Source of the DNA: Acidobacteriota bacterium
GTDB lineage: Bacteria > Acidobacteriota > Vicinamibacteria > Vicinamibacterales > UBA2999
NCBI GenBank assembly: GCA_027622905.1
Contig: JAQBVV010000021.1
Span: forward strand, 1 to 32,803
DNA length: 32,803 nt
Direction: 5' to 3'
Each line of letters starts with the position of its first letter. Position 1 is the first letter of the stretch. The translations under genes were made by a program, and so were the position numbers. Positions 15,967 to 24,919 of this stretch are shown here, piece after piece. Under the pieces are notes generated by a model, which had not been told where the DNA came from, did not search any database, and saw only the letters and a program-made list of their open reading frames with translations.

Positions 15967-17280
15967 GTGGACTCCCTCGCGCTTCCCTTCACTAAACGGA
16001 CGCTCGCCAACGGCCTTCACGTCGTCGTCCACGAAGACCATCACGTTCCGATCGTCGCGGTGAACCTGTGGTACCACGTCGGGTCGAAGAATGAACAGCC
16101 AGGTCGGACCGGGTTCGCCCACCTCTTCGAGCACCTGATGTTCGAGGGGTCGGAGCACCACAACACGGGTTTCTTTCCCCCGATTCAGCAGGCCGGCGGC
16201 CTCCTGAACGGGTCCACCAACACGGACCGCACGAACTACTGGGAGGTGGTCCCGACCAGTGCTGTCGACCGCGCGCTCTGGATGGAGTCGGACCGCATGG
16301 GCTTCCTGTTGCCAGCGGTCACGCCTGAGCGCTTCGAGAACCAGCGCGACGTTGTCCTCAACGAGCGTCGGCAGAACTACGAAAATCGACCCTACGGACT
16401 CGCGGTCGTGGCGTTGACCGCCACGCTGTTTCCCGAGACGCATCCGTACCATTGGCCCACGATAGGGTCTGCCGACGACATCCGGGCCATGCGGTTGGAA
16501 GATGTCCAGGCGTTCTTTCGCACGTTCTACCACCCGGCCAACGCGTCGCTGACGCTGGCCGGCGACATCGACACCGATCGGGCGTTCGATCTGGCCGATG
16601 CGTATTTCGGAGAACTGCCGCCAGGGCCGCTACCAGCGAAGGTGGGTGCCACGGCCGAACTCGGCAGCGAGGTGCGACTCGTGCTCGAGGATCGCGTCGA
16701 GATGCCTCGACTCTACATGGCATGGCTGTCTCCAGCCATGTTCGACCAGGGCGATGCGGAGATGGATCTGCTGGGCGATCTACTCGCCAACGGCAAGACC
16801 TCGCGCCTCTATCGCACGCTGGTGTACGAGCGCCGCGTCGCGCTTGACGTGTCGGCCTACCAGCGATCGCAGGAGCTTGCCGGATCGTTTCTACTGGTCG
16901 CCACCGCCGCGCCGGGTGGGTCGCTGCCCGATATCGCCGCCCACATCGATGAGGAGTTGCAGCGGGTCGTCGACGCCGGGCCGTCCTCGGACGAAATGGA
17001 GCGCGCCCGTGCGCAGGTCGAAGCCCACTTCATGTACCGACTGCAAACGGTCGGCGGGTTCGGCGGCAAGTCCGACCAGTTGAACGCCTATAACGTCTTT
17101 CGGGGCGACCCCGGTTTCTTCGCGGCGGATGTCTCCCGCTACCACGACGCCACGACCTCAGGCCTGCGCGCGGTCGCTGCACGTGTACTGGCGTTCGATC
17201 GGCGCGTCGTACTGAGCGTCGTGCCCTCAGGACGGCGCGACCTGGCCCTGTCCGATTCGGCGCTGGTGTCTGTGTCCTGA
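15967..17280 (+). CDS. M16 zinc peptidase, catalytic type
   Basis: This 437-residue protein belongs to the M16 (pitrilysin/processing peptidase) family. The inverted zinc motif HLFEH (52-56) is intact, and E133 in the QRDVVLNERRQNYE segment is well placed as the third zinc ligand. N- and C-terminal M16 domains are both present, as is the usual half-family length. No signal peptide is seen from GTG 15967. GGAGGA lies 13 bases upstream, further than ideal. The longer frame further upstream is shadow of the divergent operon's promoter and porin. The next gene encodes a second M16 protein without the zinc motif, so the two probably form a heterodimer. Substrate is unknown. Confidence 0.9.
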   Translation: MDSLALPFTKRTLANGLHVVVHEDHHVPIVAVNLWYHVGSKNEQPGRTGFAHLFEHLMFEGSEHHNTGFFPPIQQAGGLLNGSTNTDRTNYWEVVPTSAVDRALWMESDRMGFLLPAVTPERFENQRDVVLNERRQNYENRPYGLAVVALTATLFPETHPYHWPTIGSADDIRAMRLEDVQAFFRTFYHPANASLTLAGDIDTDRAFDLADAYFGELPPGPLPAKVGATAELGSEVRLVLEDRVEMPRLYMAWLSPAMFDQGDAEMDLLGDLLANGKTSRLYRTLVYERRVALDVSAYQRSQELAGSFLLVATAAPGGSLPDIAAHIDEELQRVVDAGPSSDEMERARAQVEAHFMYRLQTVGGFGGKSDQLNAYNVFRGDPGFFAADVSRYHDATTSGLRAVAARVLAFDRRVVLSVVPSGRRDLALSDSALVSVS

Positions 17281-18647
17281 TGCGCGTTGACCGCTCTCGT
17301 TTACCGGAGGTCGGTGCTGACCCAGCCTTTCGGTTTCCCGACATCGTCAGGCACACGCTTCACAACGGCTTGCAGCTCAGAACCATCGAGCGCCGCACGA
17401 TGCCGGTGACATCGATGGTCGTGCAGGTCGATGGTGGGGCCGTGGCGGATCCGCGCGGTCGGGAGGGCCTTGCCGCGATGACGGCCGACATGCTCGACGA
17501 GGGCACCGGGTCGCTGGGTGCGATCGAGGTGTCCGAGGGCCTCGCCCGGATCGGCGCGCGCTACGATGCCGACGCGGGAGCCGATGTCACGAGCCTGTCC
17601 CTCACGACGCTCCAGCGCTTTGCGGAGTGCGGCGTGGCGTGGCTGGCGGAGTTGCTGATCCGGCCGAGCCTGCGCTCCGCCGATTTCGATCGCGTGCGGC
17701 AGATGCGGCTCGATCGCCTCCAGCAGTTGAAGGATCTTCCCGCTGCGGTCGCCGAGCGCGCGTTTCTTCGGTTGATGTATGGCGATCATGCTTACGGGCA
17801 CCTGGCGATCGGTGATGCCGTCTCACTCGGCGCGATGACCCTCGAGGATGTGACCGCCTTTCACGCGCGTCGGTTCGGCCCGTCACGCACGACGATCACC
17901 ATCGCGGGCTCCGATACGCACGATGGCCTGCTTCGACTCGTCGACGGAGCGTTCTCAGGCTGGTCGGATGATGCGACCATCGATGAGCCGGCGTCAGCCA
18001 GCGCGGGCCAACCGGAGGCATCGAGCCGTTTGACCGTCGTCCCGCGCGAGGGGGCGCCGCAGTCGGAGCTCAGAATCGGGCACCTGTCTGCGCGGCGGGA
18101 CTCACCTGACTACCCGGCGTTGCTCGTGATGAACGCGGTACTCGGCGGTGAGTTCGTCAGCCGGATCAACCTGAAGCTTCGGGAAGAGAAGGGATACACC
18201 TATGGTGCGCGCAGCGGATTCGACTGGCGCCGCGGACTGGCGCCCTTCGTGCTGCGGGCGAGCGTCCATACCGAGGCCACAGCGGACGCGATCAGCGATT
18301 GCCTGGCTGAACTGGAGGGAATCAGAGGGCCCCGGCCCCCGTCCGACAGCGAGATGGTGCTGGCGAAGGCGTCGCTGACGCGTGGTTACCCGCGAGGATT
18401 CGAGACAGCGCAACAGGTGGCCCGGTCGGTCGCGCGTCTGGCGCTGTACGGGCTTCCCGATACCTACTTCGAGGAGTTCGTCCCTCGCGTGCAGGCCGTC
18501 GAGGCGGCTGACGTCGTGAAAGTGGCTGGGCGCTACATCGATCCCGCGAGAGCAGTCGTGCTGGTCGTCGGAGACCACCAGTCCATCGCCGACTCGCTGT
18601 CGCCGCTCGGCCTCGGCGAACCGAACCTGCTGGCGGCTGACGACTGA
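17280..18647 (+). CDS. M16-family protein, non-catalytic partner
   Basis: The 455-residue product has the M16 fold but no HxxEH: the equivalent stretch reads GREGLAAMTADMLDEG. It keeps the C-terminal arginine/tyrosine region GYTYGARSGFDWRRG that binds substrate in the beta-like subunit of M16 peptidases. ATG 17280 overlaps the previous TGA by one base (TGATG), so translation is coupled. In M16 pairs the zinc-bearing and the R/Y-bearing chains combine to make one active enzyme, which is what this arrangement implies. A predicted location, cytoplasm or periplasm, is unsettled because no signal peptide is evident in either chain. Confidence 0.9.
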   Translation: MRVDRSRLPEVGADPAFRFPDIVRHTLHNGLQLRTIERRTMPVTSMVVQVDGGAVADPRGREGLAAMTADMLDEGTGSLGAIEVSEGLARIGARYDADAGADVTSLSLTTLQRFAECGVAWLAELLIRPSLRSADFDRVRQMRLDRLQQLKDLPAAVAERAFLRLMYGDHAYGHLAIGDAVSLGAMTLEDVTAFHARRFGPSRTTITIAGSDTHDGLLRLVDGAFSGWSDDATIDEPASASAGQPEASSRLTVVPREGAPQSELRIGHLSARRDSPDYPALLVMNAVLGGEFVSRINLKLREEKGYTYGARSGFDWRRGLAPFVLRASVHTEATADAISDCLAELEGIRGPRPPSDSEMVLAKASLTRGYPRGFETAQQVARSVARLALYGLPDTYFEEFVPRVQAVEAADVVKVAGRYIDPARAVVLVVGDHQSIADSLSPLGLGEPNLLAADD

Positions 18648-19439
18648 GTCTCTGGAGGTTTCCGCCGCTGGAGAACGGCGTGGTATCCGAGATGTCGGCG
18701 ACCACGGCCGTCAATTACTCCGCGACCTGTGGGGGATGGCCCCCTGGGGCTGCGCCAACGTGGGCGGTCAGCTTGCCGTGAGTGGTCGCGCTGGCTACGT
18801 CTGGTTCGCGGCGGCGGGACGCCGCTGCGCCGAAGCTCAGAACCTCGGCCGTGAGAGCGAATCGCCGTACCCAGGAGTTGTCAGACGAGCGCGTGGTCGC
18901 CGAACCCCCTATCCATGCCGCAATAGACACCCTTCCTGACCGGCGGCTGCGCGATCGCGTGGCCCATCCGATCCATGGCGCGCGTTGCTGATCGCGGTGG
19001 GGCGACTGACTCGAGCTGGAATGCTCATGGCCTCGGCGCGAACCCGGAGGGTGGTGCCGGAGCGATAGGTATATACAGCCGCGCTCACCGGAATGTTGAG
19101 CCGGGTCGGCTCCCAACAGGCGCCGTGGCGTTCCCTCCACGTCGCGTCCCGGGAGCAGTCCTACTTCGGCGGACTGTCCATGCGCCACCTCCAGTTGCGC
19201 CTCGGGGTCGCCCCGGGGCTACGGATGTGAACGTTTGTTGTCACACGCGCGAGAGAAACTGTCCGTCACTTCGCGCGTGCAGCACCTACTGGCGACACGA
19301 TACTCCAGACCTGTTTGTGAAACAACCGATCAATCGCGATGGTAGTGGTCAACTTTGGCCGACCGGCTGGATCCCAACGATCATCTGGGTAAAAACGGGG
19401 GCACGTCACGATTCATTCAGGCGCATTGCCTCACCAGCG
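18648..19439. other. Gene-poor stretch, possible mobile-element debris
   Basis: No frame here looks like a real gene; those present are arginine- and serine-rich and lack ribosome binding sites. The segment around 19340-19415 (starting GTGGTCAACTTTGG and including a run of A then G) reminds me of the non-coding end regions of IS21-type elements, but this is from memory and weak. A short minus-strand stretch near 19000-19120 (NIPVSAAVYTYRSGTTLRVR) reads like protein before it shifts frame, so a gene fragment is possible. Confidence 0.3.
19244..19279. repeat. Inverted repeat, 9-bp arms
   Basis: CACGCGCGA (19244-19252) and TCGCGCGTG (19271-19279) are perfect complements around an 18-base loop. 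It lies in the gene-poor stretch, upstream of nothing and about 600 bases after the M16 pair. It could be a terminator without T-run or an element end. Confidence 0.4.
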
Positions 19440-20501
19440 CTACAAGTTCCGCCGCAGGAACCGCGTCAGTACATATCCATCGACGAACTTGAAGGGCGCG
19501 TGTCCCATGCTGTAGTGGCCGCACGGTAGGACTGCGACTTCGTGCGGCAACCTGCGGGCGCGAAACGCGTCAACCAGCATCTTCGAGAGATCCACCGGAA
19601 ACGTCAGATCGTAGCGAGCGTAGACCAGCAGCGTGCGCGCGTGGGCGACACGGTCGAGATACGAGAACGGGCTGATGGGGCGCCACAGGTCGCGTAGCCG
19701 GTCAAGGTCGATGTGGCCGTCGAGTCCTTCGCGCACGTGACGCGTGGAGAGCCCCCGCCAGACGACATCGGCAAACCATGGCGAGACGTGGTTGAGCGCC
19801 GCCGCGCGGATGCGGGACTCGTGGGCTGTGGTCAGCATGGCCAGGCACGATCCGAGGCTTGATCCGAGAATGCCGATCCGCTCGTATCCTTCCTGCGCCA
19901 GCCAGTCGATCGCACGACGCGCGTCGAGCACGGCCTGCCGGCATGCCTGAATCGTGCGCCCGACATTCGCACTCACGATGTAGTCGGCGCGGGTCAATTC
20001 GGCCGGCATGCGCGCGTCATGGTACGGCAGGCTCATCCGCAGGGCCGAGACGCCGAAGCGCGCCAGCAGGCGGGACAGCCCGATATGTCCCTCGGGGTCG
20101 GAGTTCCACTGCGGCAGGACGACCACTGCGCGGCCGCGCGGGCCCGCTTTACCGACGGCCGGCTGGTCAGGCGACGGAAACCACCGAGCCTCCACGGTGT
20201 TGTTCTCTGGATGAGGCGTCGTGAGCGCGCTCGGAAACCGGAGCGTACCTGCTTCGCCGTGCCGCTGCGTCTCCAGCGGGGCGTGTTCGAAGTCGTAGGC
20301 ACGGAGAGGTGGCACGTCGAAGAAGGCCGTGGTGTCGGCCATCTGTGCTGTGACCCAGTCGCCCAGGCGGTCCCCATGGTCGCGGGCACCTTCCGAGTCG
20401 TCGCCGATCCAGTCGAGTCCCCAGTCAAACGGCCGTACCATCCGGTCCTTGCTCACCGAGGCAAGGTAGTGTTCCCACGCGTGAAACAGAGGGGCCAGCA
20501 T
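19440..20501 (-). CDS. Alpha/beta hydrolase (dienelactone-hydrolase-like)
   Basis: This 353-residue protein has the nucleophile elbow GSSLG (G213-x-S215-x-G217), an acid-bearing LLVYARYDLTFPVD strand, and a histidine in PCGHYSMGHAP near the C-terminus, so the Ser-Asp-His triad is complete. The QWNSDPEGH region before it may form the oxyanion hole. No signal peptide is present. I start at ATG 20501, 4 bases after the amidase stop. No Shine-Dalgarno is visible and translational coupling is likely. Co-transcription with an amidase suggests a shared small-molecule ester or amide pathway; the substrate cannot be inferred. Confidence 0.85.
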   Translation of the reverse strand: MLAPLFHAWEHYLASVSKDRMVRPFDWGLDWIGDDSEGARDHGDRLGDWVTAQMADTTAFFDVPPLRAYDFEHAPLETQRHGEAGTLRFPSALTTPHPENNTVEARWFPSPDQPAVGKAGPRGRAVVVLPQWNSDPEGHIGLSRLLARFGVSALRMSLPYHDARMPAELTRADYIVSANVGRTIQACRQAVLDARRAIDWLAQEGYERIGILGSSLGSCLAMLTTAHESRIRAAALNHVSPWFADVVWRGLSTRHVREGLDGHIDLDRLRDLWRPISPFSYLDRVAHARTLLVYARYDLTFPVDLSKMLVDAFRARRLPHEVAVLPCGHYSMGHAPFKFVDGYVLTRFLRRNL

Positions 20502-20505
20502 CGGT

Positions 20506-21849
20506 TCAGGAGAGGTACCGCTCGATGGCCGATGCCGTGTCGAGGAGTGTCGCCGTGTCGTGTCGCCGACCGACAAGTTGCGCGCCAACAGGCCATCCAT
20601 CGCGCGTACAGCCACAGGGAATCGAGACCGCGGGATGGCCGGTCAGATTGAAGAGCTGCGTGAGTCGCAGCGTAATGTTTCGGACAGATTCCTCGGACTC
20701 GCCGATGCGTACGGTCATTGAGCCGATCGTCGGCGCGGGTATCGGGAGCGTCGGCAGCAGCAGGCCGTCACAATCTGACAGCGCGTCGTCCACGTCGCGC
20801 GTCAGCACCTCGCGTCCGCGCAGTGCGCGAACGTAGTCCTCCGCCAGGATGTATCGTCCCATTTCAAGTCGCAGGCGCACGTTCGGCGTGTAGTCGTCAG
20901 GGCGGCTATCGAGCGTCGCCGCGTGGTAGGCCGCTGCTTCCGACAGCACGATGTGGAGGTAGACCGGAGCGATGTCATCGGCGCGTGCCATGTTCCGCTC
21001 GTGCAGTTCCACGCCGGCAGCCTGGAGACGCTCGCATGCGCGATCGAAGCGTTCGGCGACCTCAGGGTCGATGACCGCCATGAAATAGCCGCGCAGCACA
21101 CCGAGCCGAAGACCGCGCGCGGCGGGGTCCTGCCTGCCTGGTGCTGGCGGCACTCCTCGGAGTGCGTCGAACAGAATTCTGGCGTCCGCGACCGAGCGGC
21201 AGATCGGACCGACGTGGTCCATGGTGCCACTGAGCGGGACCACGCCGTCGACCGGCACGTCGCCGATCGTGGGCTTGAGTCCCACCAGACCGCACACCGC
21301 CGACGGTATCCGGACCGAGCCACCCGTGTCGGTCCCGATCGATGCATACGCCATGTTCGCAACGACCGATACCGCGGATCCCCCTGACGATCCGCCCGGC
21401 GATCGGCTGGGGTCGAGCGGATGCCGTGCCGGTCCGAACGCCGAGTCTTCGTTCGTGGTCCCGAACGCAAACTCGTGGAGGTTGGTCTTGCCGATGATCA
21501 CGGCGCCCGCTTCCCGCAGACGCGTCACGATCGTCGCATCCGCCGTGGCGACGTGGTCTCGACGGACCCGCGACGCCGCGCTGGTCATGCATCCGTCGAC
21601 ATCGATCAGATCCTTGAGCGAAATCGGCACGCCGTGCAGCGGTCCTCGATACTGTCCGGCGTTCATCTCGGCGTCTGCCTGTGCCGCCTGGTCCCGCGCT
21701 GCGTCCGCAAGAACAGTGATGAACGCGTTGAGCGACGGGTTTCGCTCGGCGATGGCCTCGAGGCATCGGTCCGTGATCGAGCGGGATGTCAGGGATCGCG
21801 ATCGCAGCGCCGGGGCAATTTGCGCGATCGTTCGGGCGTCAGCGTTCAT
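20506..21849 (-). CDS. Amidase signature family protein (GatA-like)
   Basis: The 447-residue product has a complete amidase-signature triad: K79 (ISLKDLIDVDG), cis-Ser S154 (PGGSSGGSA) and S178 (TDTGGSVRIPSA). Amidases with this fold hydrolyse amides, and GatA uses it to release ammonia for tRNA amidation. No gatB is in the window, so a catabolic or detoxifying amidase is more likely than the tRNA enzyme. The start is ATG 21849; the small gene just upstream overlaps it by 11 bases. The alpha/beta hydrolase follows 4 bases after its stop. Confidence 0.92.
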   Translation of the reverse strand: MNADARTIAQIAPALRSRSLTSRSITDRCLEAIAERNPSLNAFITVLADAARDQAAQADAEMNAGQYRGPLHGVPISLKDLIDVDGCMTSAASRVRRDHVATADATIVTRLREAGAVIIGKTNLHEFAFGTTNEDSAFGPARHPLDPSRSPGGSSGGSAVSVVANMAYASIGTDTGGSVRIPSAVCGLVGLKPTIGDVPVDGVVPLSGTMDHVGPICRSVADARILFDALRGVPPAPGRQDPAARGLRLGVLRGYFMAVIDPEVAERFDRACERLQAAGVELHERNMARADDIAPVYLHIVLSEAAAYHAATLDSRPDDYTPNVRLRLEMGRYILAEDYVRALRGREVLTRDVDDALSDCDGLLLPTLPIPAPTIGSMTVRIGESEESVRNITLRLTQLFNLTGHPAVSIPCGCTRDGWPVGAQLVGRRHDTATLLDTASAIERYLS

Positions 21850-22015
21850 GCTCACCCGCGTGCGTATCGAGTGGGCCGGCGGCGGCGAGGTTCCAGTCGG
21901 CCGACCTGAGTGCGGTCGTGGCACGCGCGAGCGACTCCAGCAGCGGCCGAAGGTCTGGCAGCCCTTTCCTGTCCGCATCCCGCACGGCGTCTTCCAGCCA
22001 CGACGTCGTTTTCAC
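21839..22015 (-). CDS. Small hypothetical protein coupled to the amidase, 58 aa
   Basis: From GTG 22015 (VKTTSWLEDAVRDADRKGL) the 58-residue frame is helical and amphipathic, with balanced Asp, Arg and Leu (LRPLLESLARATTALRSADW). It overlaps the amidase start by 11 bases in another frame. Small helical partners precede some amidases (GatC- or AtzG-type), which is one possible role, but I see no match strong enough to name it. It is divergent from pyruvate kinase with only 33 bases between starts. A weak GGTGG precedes the start. Confidence 0.5.
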   Translation of the reverse strand: MKTTSWLEDAVRDADRKGLPDLRPLLESLARATTALRSADWNLAAAGPLDTHAGEHER

Positions 22016-22048
22016 AGCGCCACCGGTCGGTATTGTAAGCTGGCGTTG

Positions 22049-23464
22049 GTGAGGCATACGAAGATCATCGCGACTGTGGGTCCGGCGACGAGCACCGATG
22101 CGGCCATCGACGAGCTCATCGCCGCGGGCGTGGACGTGTTTCGGCTTAACTTTTCGCACGGCACGCACGAGATCCACGGTGAGGTGCTCGCGCGCATTCG
22201 TGCAGCCGCCGAGCGGCAGCAACGCTCGGTGGCGGTGCTCCAGGATCTGTCTGGCCCGAAGATTCGTACGGGTCCGCTGACCGACGGCGAGCCCATCCGA
22301 CTCGGCGAAGGGGAGGCACTCCAGATCGTCGTCAGTGATCTCGCCGGTGGGCCGGGCCGGGTGTCAACGGGCTACGCGGACCTGCCGTCGGCGGTGCGGC
22401 CCGGCGACACGCTGTTGCTGGACGATGGCAGGTTACAGCTGCGGGTGGAGGAGACCGGTGCGTCGGGCATTCGAACCACCGTCGTGTTCGGCGGGATGCT
22501 CGGCGAGCACAAGGGCATCAATGCTCCCGGCGTTGAGTTGCCGTCAGCAGGGCTCACGCCGAAGGACCTGGTGGACCTCGACTTTGGTGTACGCATCGGC
22601 GTGGATCTGGTCGCCTTGAGTTTCGTGCGCAGTGCCGCTGATCTCACGCTGGCTCGCCAGAAGCTTCGCGAGGCGGGCGCACCCCACGTGCCGCTGGTGG
22701 CCAAGCTCGAGCGTCCGGAGGCGGTGGCGGCCCTGGAAGCGATCCTGGTCGAGGCCGACGCCGTCATGGTGGCGCGCGGCGACCTGGGACTCGAACTGCC
22801 GCTCGAGCACGTCCCACACGTGCAGAAGATGGTGACACGCAGGGCCGCGGCGCTCGGTGTCCCGGTGATCGTCGCCACCCAGGTGCTGGAGTCGATGCGT
22901 ACCGAACCCCGTCCGACGCGTGCAGAGGTCAGTGATGCCGCCTACGCGGTGGACACTGGTGTGGACGCCATCATGCTCGCGGGGGAGACCGCCATTGGAC
23001 TGCATCCGATCCGGGTGGTGCAGACGCTCGACGCCATCATTCGCGACGCGGAGGTGATGCCGCTGGCAGGGCTGGCCCAGCTTGAAGACTCGCGCGTGCT
23101 CGGCGGCCACGGGCGCGCCGTGTGCGAAGCCGCCGTCACCCTGGCGGAGCACGCGAATGCCAGCGCGATCGTCGCGATGACGCGTGGTGGAAAGACGGCG
23201 AGGATGTTGTCTGCGCTGCGACCGCGTGTTCCGATCTACGCGGTGACCGATCAGCCGACGATTTCGCGTCAGCTCGCTCTGGCCAGGGGAGTGGTGCCGC
23301 TGCTGGCGGACCTCAGCGGCGACGTCACGGCCGCGGCGGTCAGCATTGGCGAGATGCTGGTGGTGCGTGGAGCGATTCCCGCCTCATCGACGATCGTGCT
23401 CGTCAGCATCGCGCCTGACCTCGCCAGCGGACCGTCGAATTTTCTCAAGCTCCAGAGGATCTGA
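22049..23464 (+). CDS. pyk: Pyruvate kinase
   Basis: Pyruvate kinase makes ATP and pyruvate from phosphoenolpyruvate in glycolysis. The 471-residue product, the usual length, shows ATVGPAT, RLNFSHG (R32, N34, S36, H37), QDLSGPKIR (D66, K71), the active-site VAKLERPEA (K219, E221), VMVARGDLGLEL (D245), VIVATQVLESM and AGETAIGLHP. The effector-binding C-terminal domain begins near residue 355. GTG 22049 is chosen because the conserved HTKIIATVGPAT follows at once; TTG 22046 is adjacent. No ribosome binding site is obvious. It converges with the SRPBCC gene, with 31 bases between. Confidence 0.96.
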   Translation: MRHTKIIATVGPATSTDAAIDELIAAGVDVFRLNFSHGTHEIHGEVLARIRAAAERQQRSVAVLQDLSGPKIRTGPLTDGEPIRLGEGEALQIVVSDLAGGPGRVSTGYADLPSAVRPGDTLLLDDGRLQLRVEETGASGIRTTVVFGGMLGEHKGINAPGVELPSAGLTPKDLVDLDFGVRIGVDLVALSFVRSAADLTLARQKLREAGAPHVPLVAKLERPEAVAALEAILVEADAVMVARGDLGLELPLEHVPHVQKMVTRRAAALGVPVIVATQVLESMRTEPRPTRAEVSDAAYAVDTGVDAIMLAGETAIGLHPIRVVQTLDAIIRDAEVMPLAGLAQLEDSRVLGGHGRAVCEAAVTLAEHANASAIVAMTRGGKTARMLSALRPRVPIYAVTDQPTISRQLALARGVVPLLADLSGDVTAAAVSIGEMLVVRGAIPASSTIVLVSIAPDLASGPSNFLKLQRI

Positions 23465-23495
23465 CCAGCCCCGCGCTCATCAAATCCGCGCTAAA

Positions 23496-23963
23496 TTAGT
23501 TCGCCCAGCGATCTTCGAGGTATTTCTTCAGCGCGTTGAGCGTGGGCACCCACCCGACGGCCATGATGTCGTAGTACCGCGCCCAGCGAGGGTTGGTCTC
23601 ATCAAATCCTGATTGGCGCAGGAACAGCTGCGTGCGGTCACCCTCGGGCCGGCACGTGGCTTCAAGCGCCATCGGGCCGATCGGATCGCCTTCCGGTGGA
23701 ATCCAGTACGTGTCGGCGACGAAGAACTCCTGCCCGACTTTGAACTCCATGACCGTGCCGTGGAGCGCTCCCCCCAGTGGCCCGAGGACCGCGTCCCGCC
23801 ACTCGGTCGTTTCCCATCCCACGGCGTAGCTGCCAAGCGGTCGAGGCGTGCAGACAGCGCCGCTCACTTCCCACCAGACCCTCAACGCGTCGGCGTCGAA
23901 GAAGGCATCCAGCACTGCAGCGGGCGGGGCGTTGATGACGAGGCTATGAGTGAACTCACGCAT
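23496..23963 (-). CDS. SRPBCC (AHSA1-like) domain protein
   Basis: This 155-residue protein has the START/SRPBCC layout: an N-terminal strand (FTHSLVINAPPAAVLDAFF), a tryptophan-rich helix-turn (DADALRVWW), several beta strands (GTVMEFKVGQEFFVADTYW, then MALEATCRPEGDRTQLFLRQ), and the long C-terminal helix (VPTLNALKKYLEDRW). Proteins of this fold bind a hydrophobic ligand in a deep cavity, and the AHSA1-type subgroup often acts in stress response or polyketide-like chemistry. No ligand can be assigned. The start is ATG 23963; the gene is divergent from the LOG-family gene with 78 bases between. Confidence 0.85.
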   Translation of the reverse strand: MREFTHSLVINAPPAAVLDAFFDADALRVWWEVSGAVCTPRPLGSYAVGWETTEWRDAVLGPLGGALHGTVMEFKVGQEFFVADTYWIPPEGDPIGPMALEATCRPEGDRTQLFLRQSGFDETNPRWARYYDIMAVGWVPTLNALKKYLEDRWAN

Positions 23964-24041
23964 ACAGACTGCAGGTCGACAAGAGGATGCTACCGACGAT
24001 AAGCATTTCACATTTCGCGGGTCGGCGCGGATAATCGCTGG

Positions 24042-24899
24042 ATGCAGCCACTCGCCTATCGCGATCACGCGTTCCTCGACAGCGACGAGGCCAGGCCTCT
24101 CCGTATTCTGGCCGAGTACCACGAGCCGCTGGCGCGATTCACTGCCCAGCACATCCAGGACACCGTCGTCTTCTTCGGCTCGGCCAGGACCCTCAGTCGT
24201 GAGGACTCCACATCGGTGCTGGAGCGCCTGAGGGCCGGCGCGCCTGATGGCACCGGCACCCCGTCGGATGAGGACGTGGCAAGGGCTGAGGCGGCGGTGG
24301 AGTGGTCTCGGTACTACGAGGAGGCTCGCGAACTGGCGAAACTGCTCACAGCATGGTCGCTGGCGCTCGGGACTGCGCACCAGCGCTTCGTGGTGACCTC
24401 CGGTGGTGGTCCGGGCATCATGGAAGCGGCCAACAGGGGAGCGACTGAAGCCGGAGGCAAGACAATCGGCCTGAATATCAGACTCCCGTTCGAGCAAGGA
24501 CCGAATCCGTACATCACGGAGGGGCTGCACTTTGAGTTTCGGTACTTCTTCATGCGGAAGTTCTGGTTCGCCTACCTGGCCAAGTCGCTCGTTATTTTTC
24601 CTGGTGGCTTCGGCACGCTCGACGAGATGTTCGACATCCTGACGTTGATGCAGACGGACAAGCTCGCGGCGAACATCCAGATCGTTCTCTACGGCTCGGA
24701 GTATTGGAATCGGGTGCTGAGCTTCGACGCGCTGCGTGACGCCGGCGCCGTCAACACCAGTGACGTCCGTCTTCTCGATCGGGCCGATACGCCGTCGCAG
24801 GCATTCGAGCTGCTGAGAAGCCATCTGACTGGCCACCATCTGCCACCGGCCGGGGTGCCGACACCCGCTGTTCCCGAGATCGCGAAGACCCGGTTCTGA
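24042..24899 (+). CDS. LOG-family protein (TIGR00730-type)
   Basis: The 285-residue product has both LOG-family motifs, SGGGPGIMEAANRGA (about 120-134) and PGGFGTLDE (187-195). The family includes cytokinin-activating phosphoribohydrolases and the bacterial PpnN-type nucleotide hydrolases, which cleave the N-glycosidic bond of nucleoside monophosphates. An N-terminal extension of about 40 residues precedes the Rossmann core (VVFFGSART), and an inserted helical pair (about 62-104) lies before the first motif, as in the larger bacterial members. ATG 24042 is the start. It converges with the DUF1343 gene 20 bases downstream. Confidence 0.9.
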   Translation: MQPLAYRDHAFLDSDEARPLRILAEYHEPLARFTAQHIQDTVVFFGSARTLSREDSTSVLERLRAGAPDGTGTPSDEDVARAEAAVEWSRYYEEARELAKLLTAWSLALGTAHQRFVVTSGGGPGIMEAANRGATEAGGKTIGLNIRLPFEQGPNPYITEGLHFEFRYFFMRKFWFAYLAKSLVIFPGGFGTLDEMFDILTLMQTDKLAANIQIVLYGSEYWNRVLSFDALRDAGAVNTSDVRLLDRADTPSQAFELLRSHLTGHHLPPAGVPTPAVPEIAKTRF

Positions 24900-24919
24900 G
24901 GCCGGCGCACCTGCGCGGT

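Noticed and set aside
18715-19188. Minus-strand 157-codon frame in the gap
   Set aside because: Low-complexity Arg/Ser/Gly composition, no ribosome binding site and no family resemblance.
18975-19529. Plus-strand 184-codon frame in the gap
   Set aside because: It runs into the antisense of the alpha/beta hydrolase and has no recognisable protein features.
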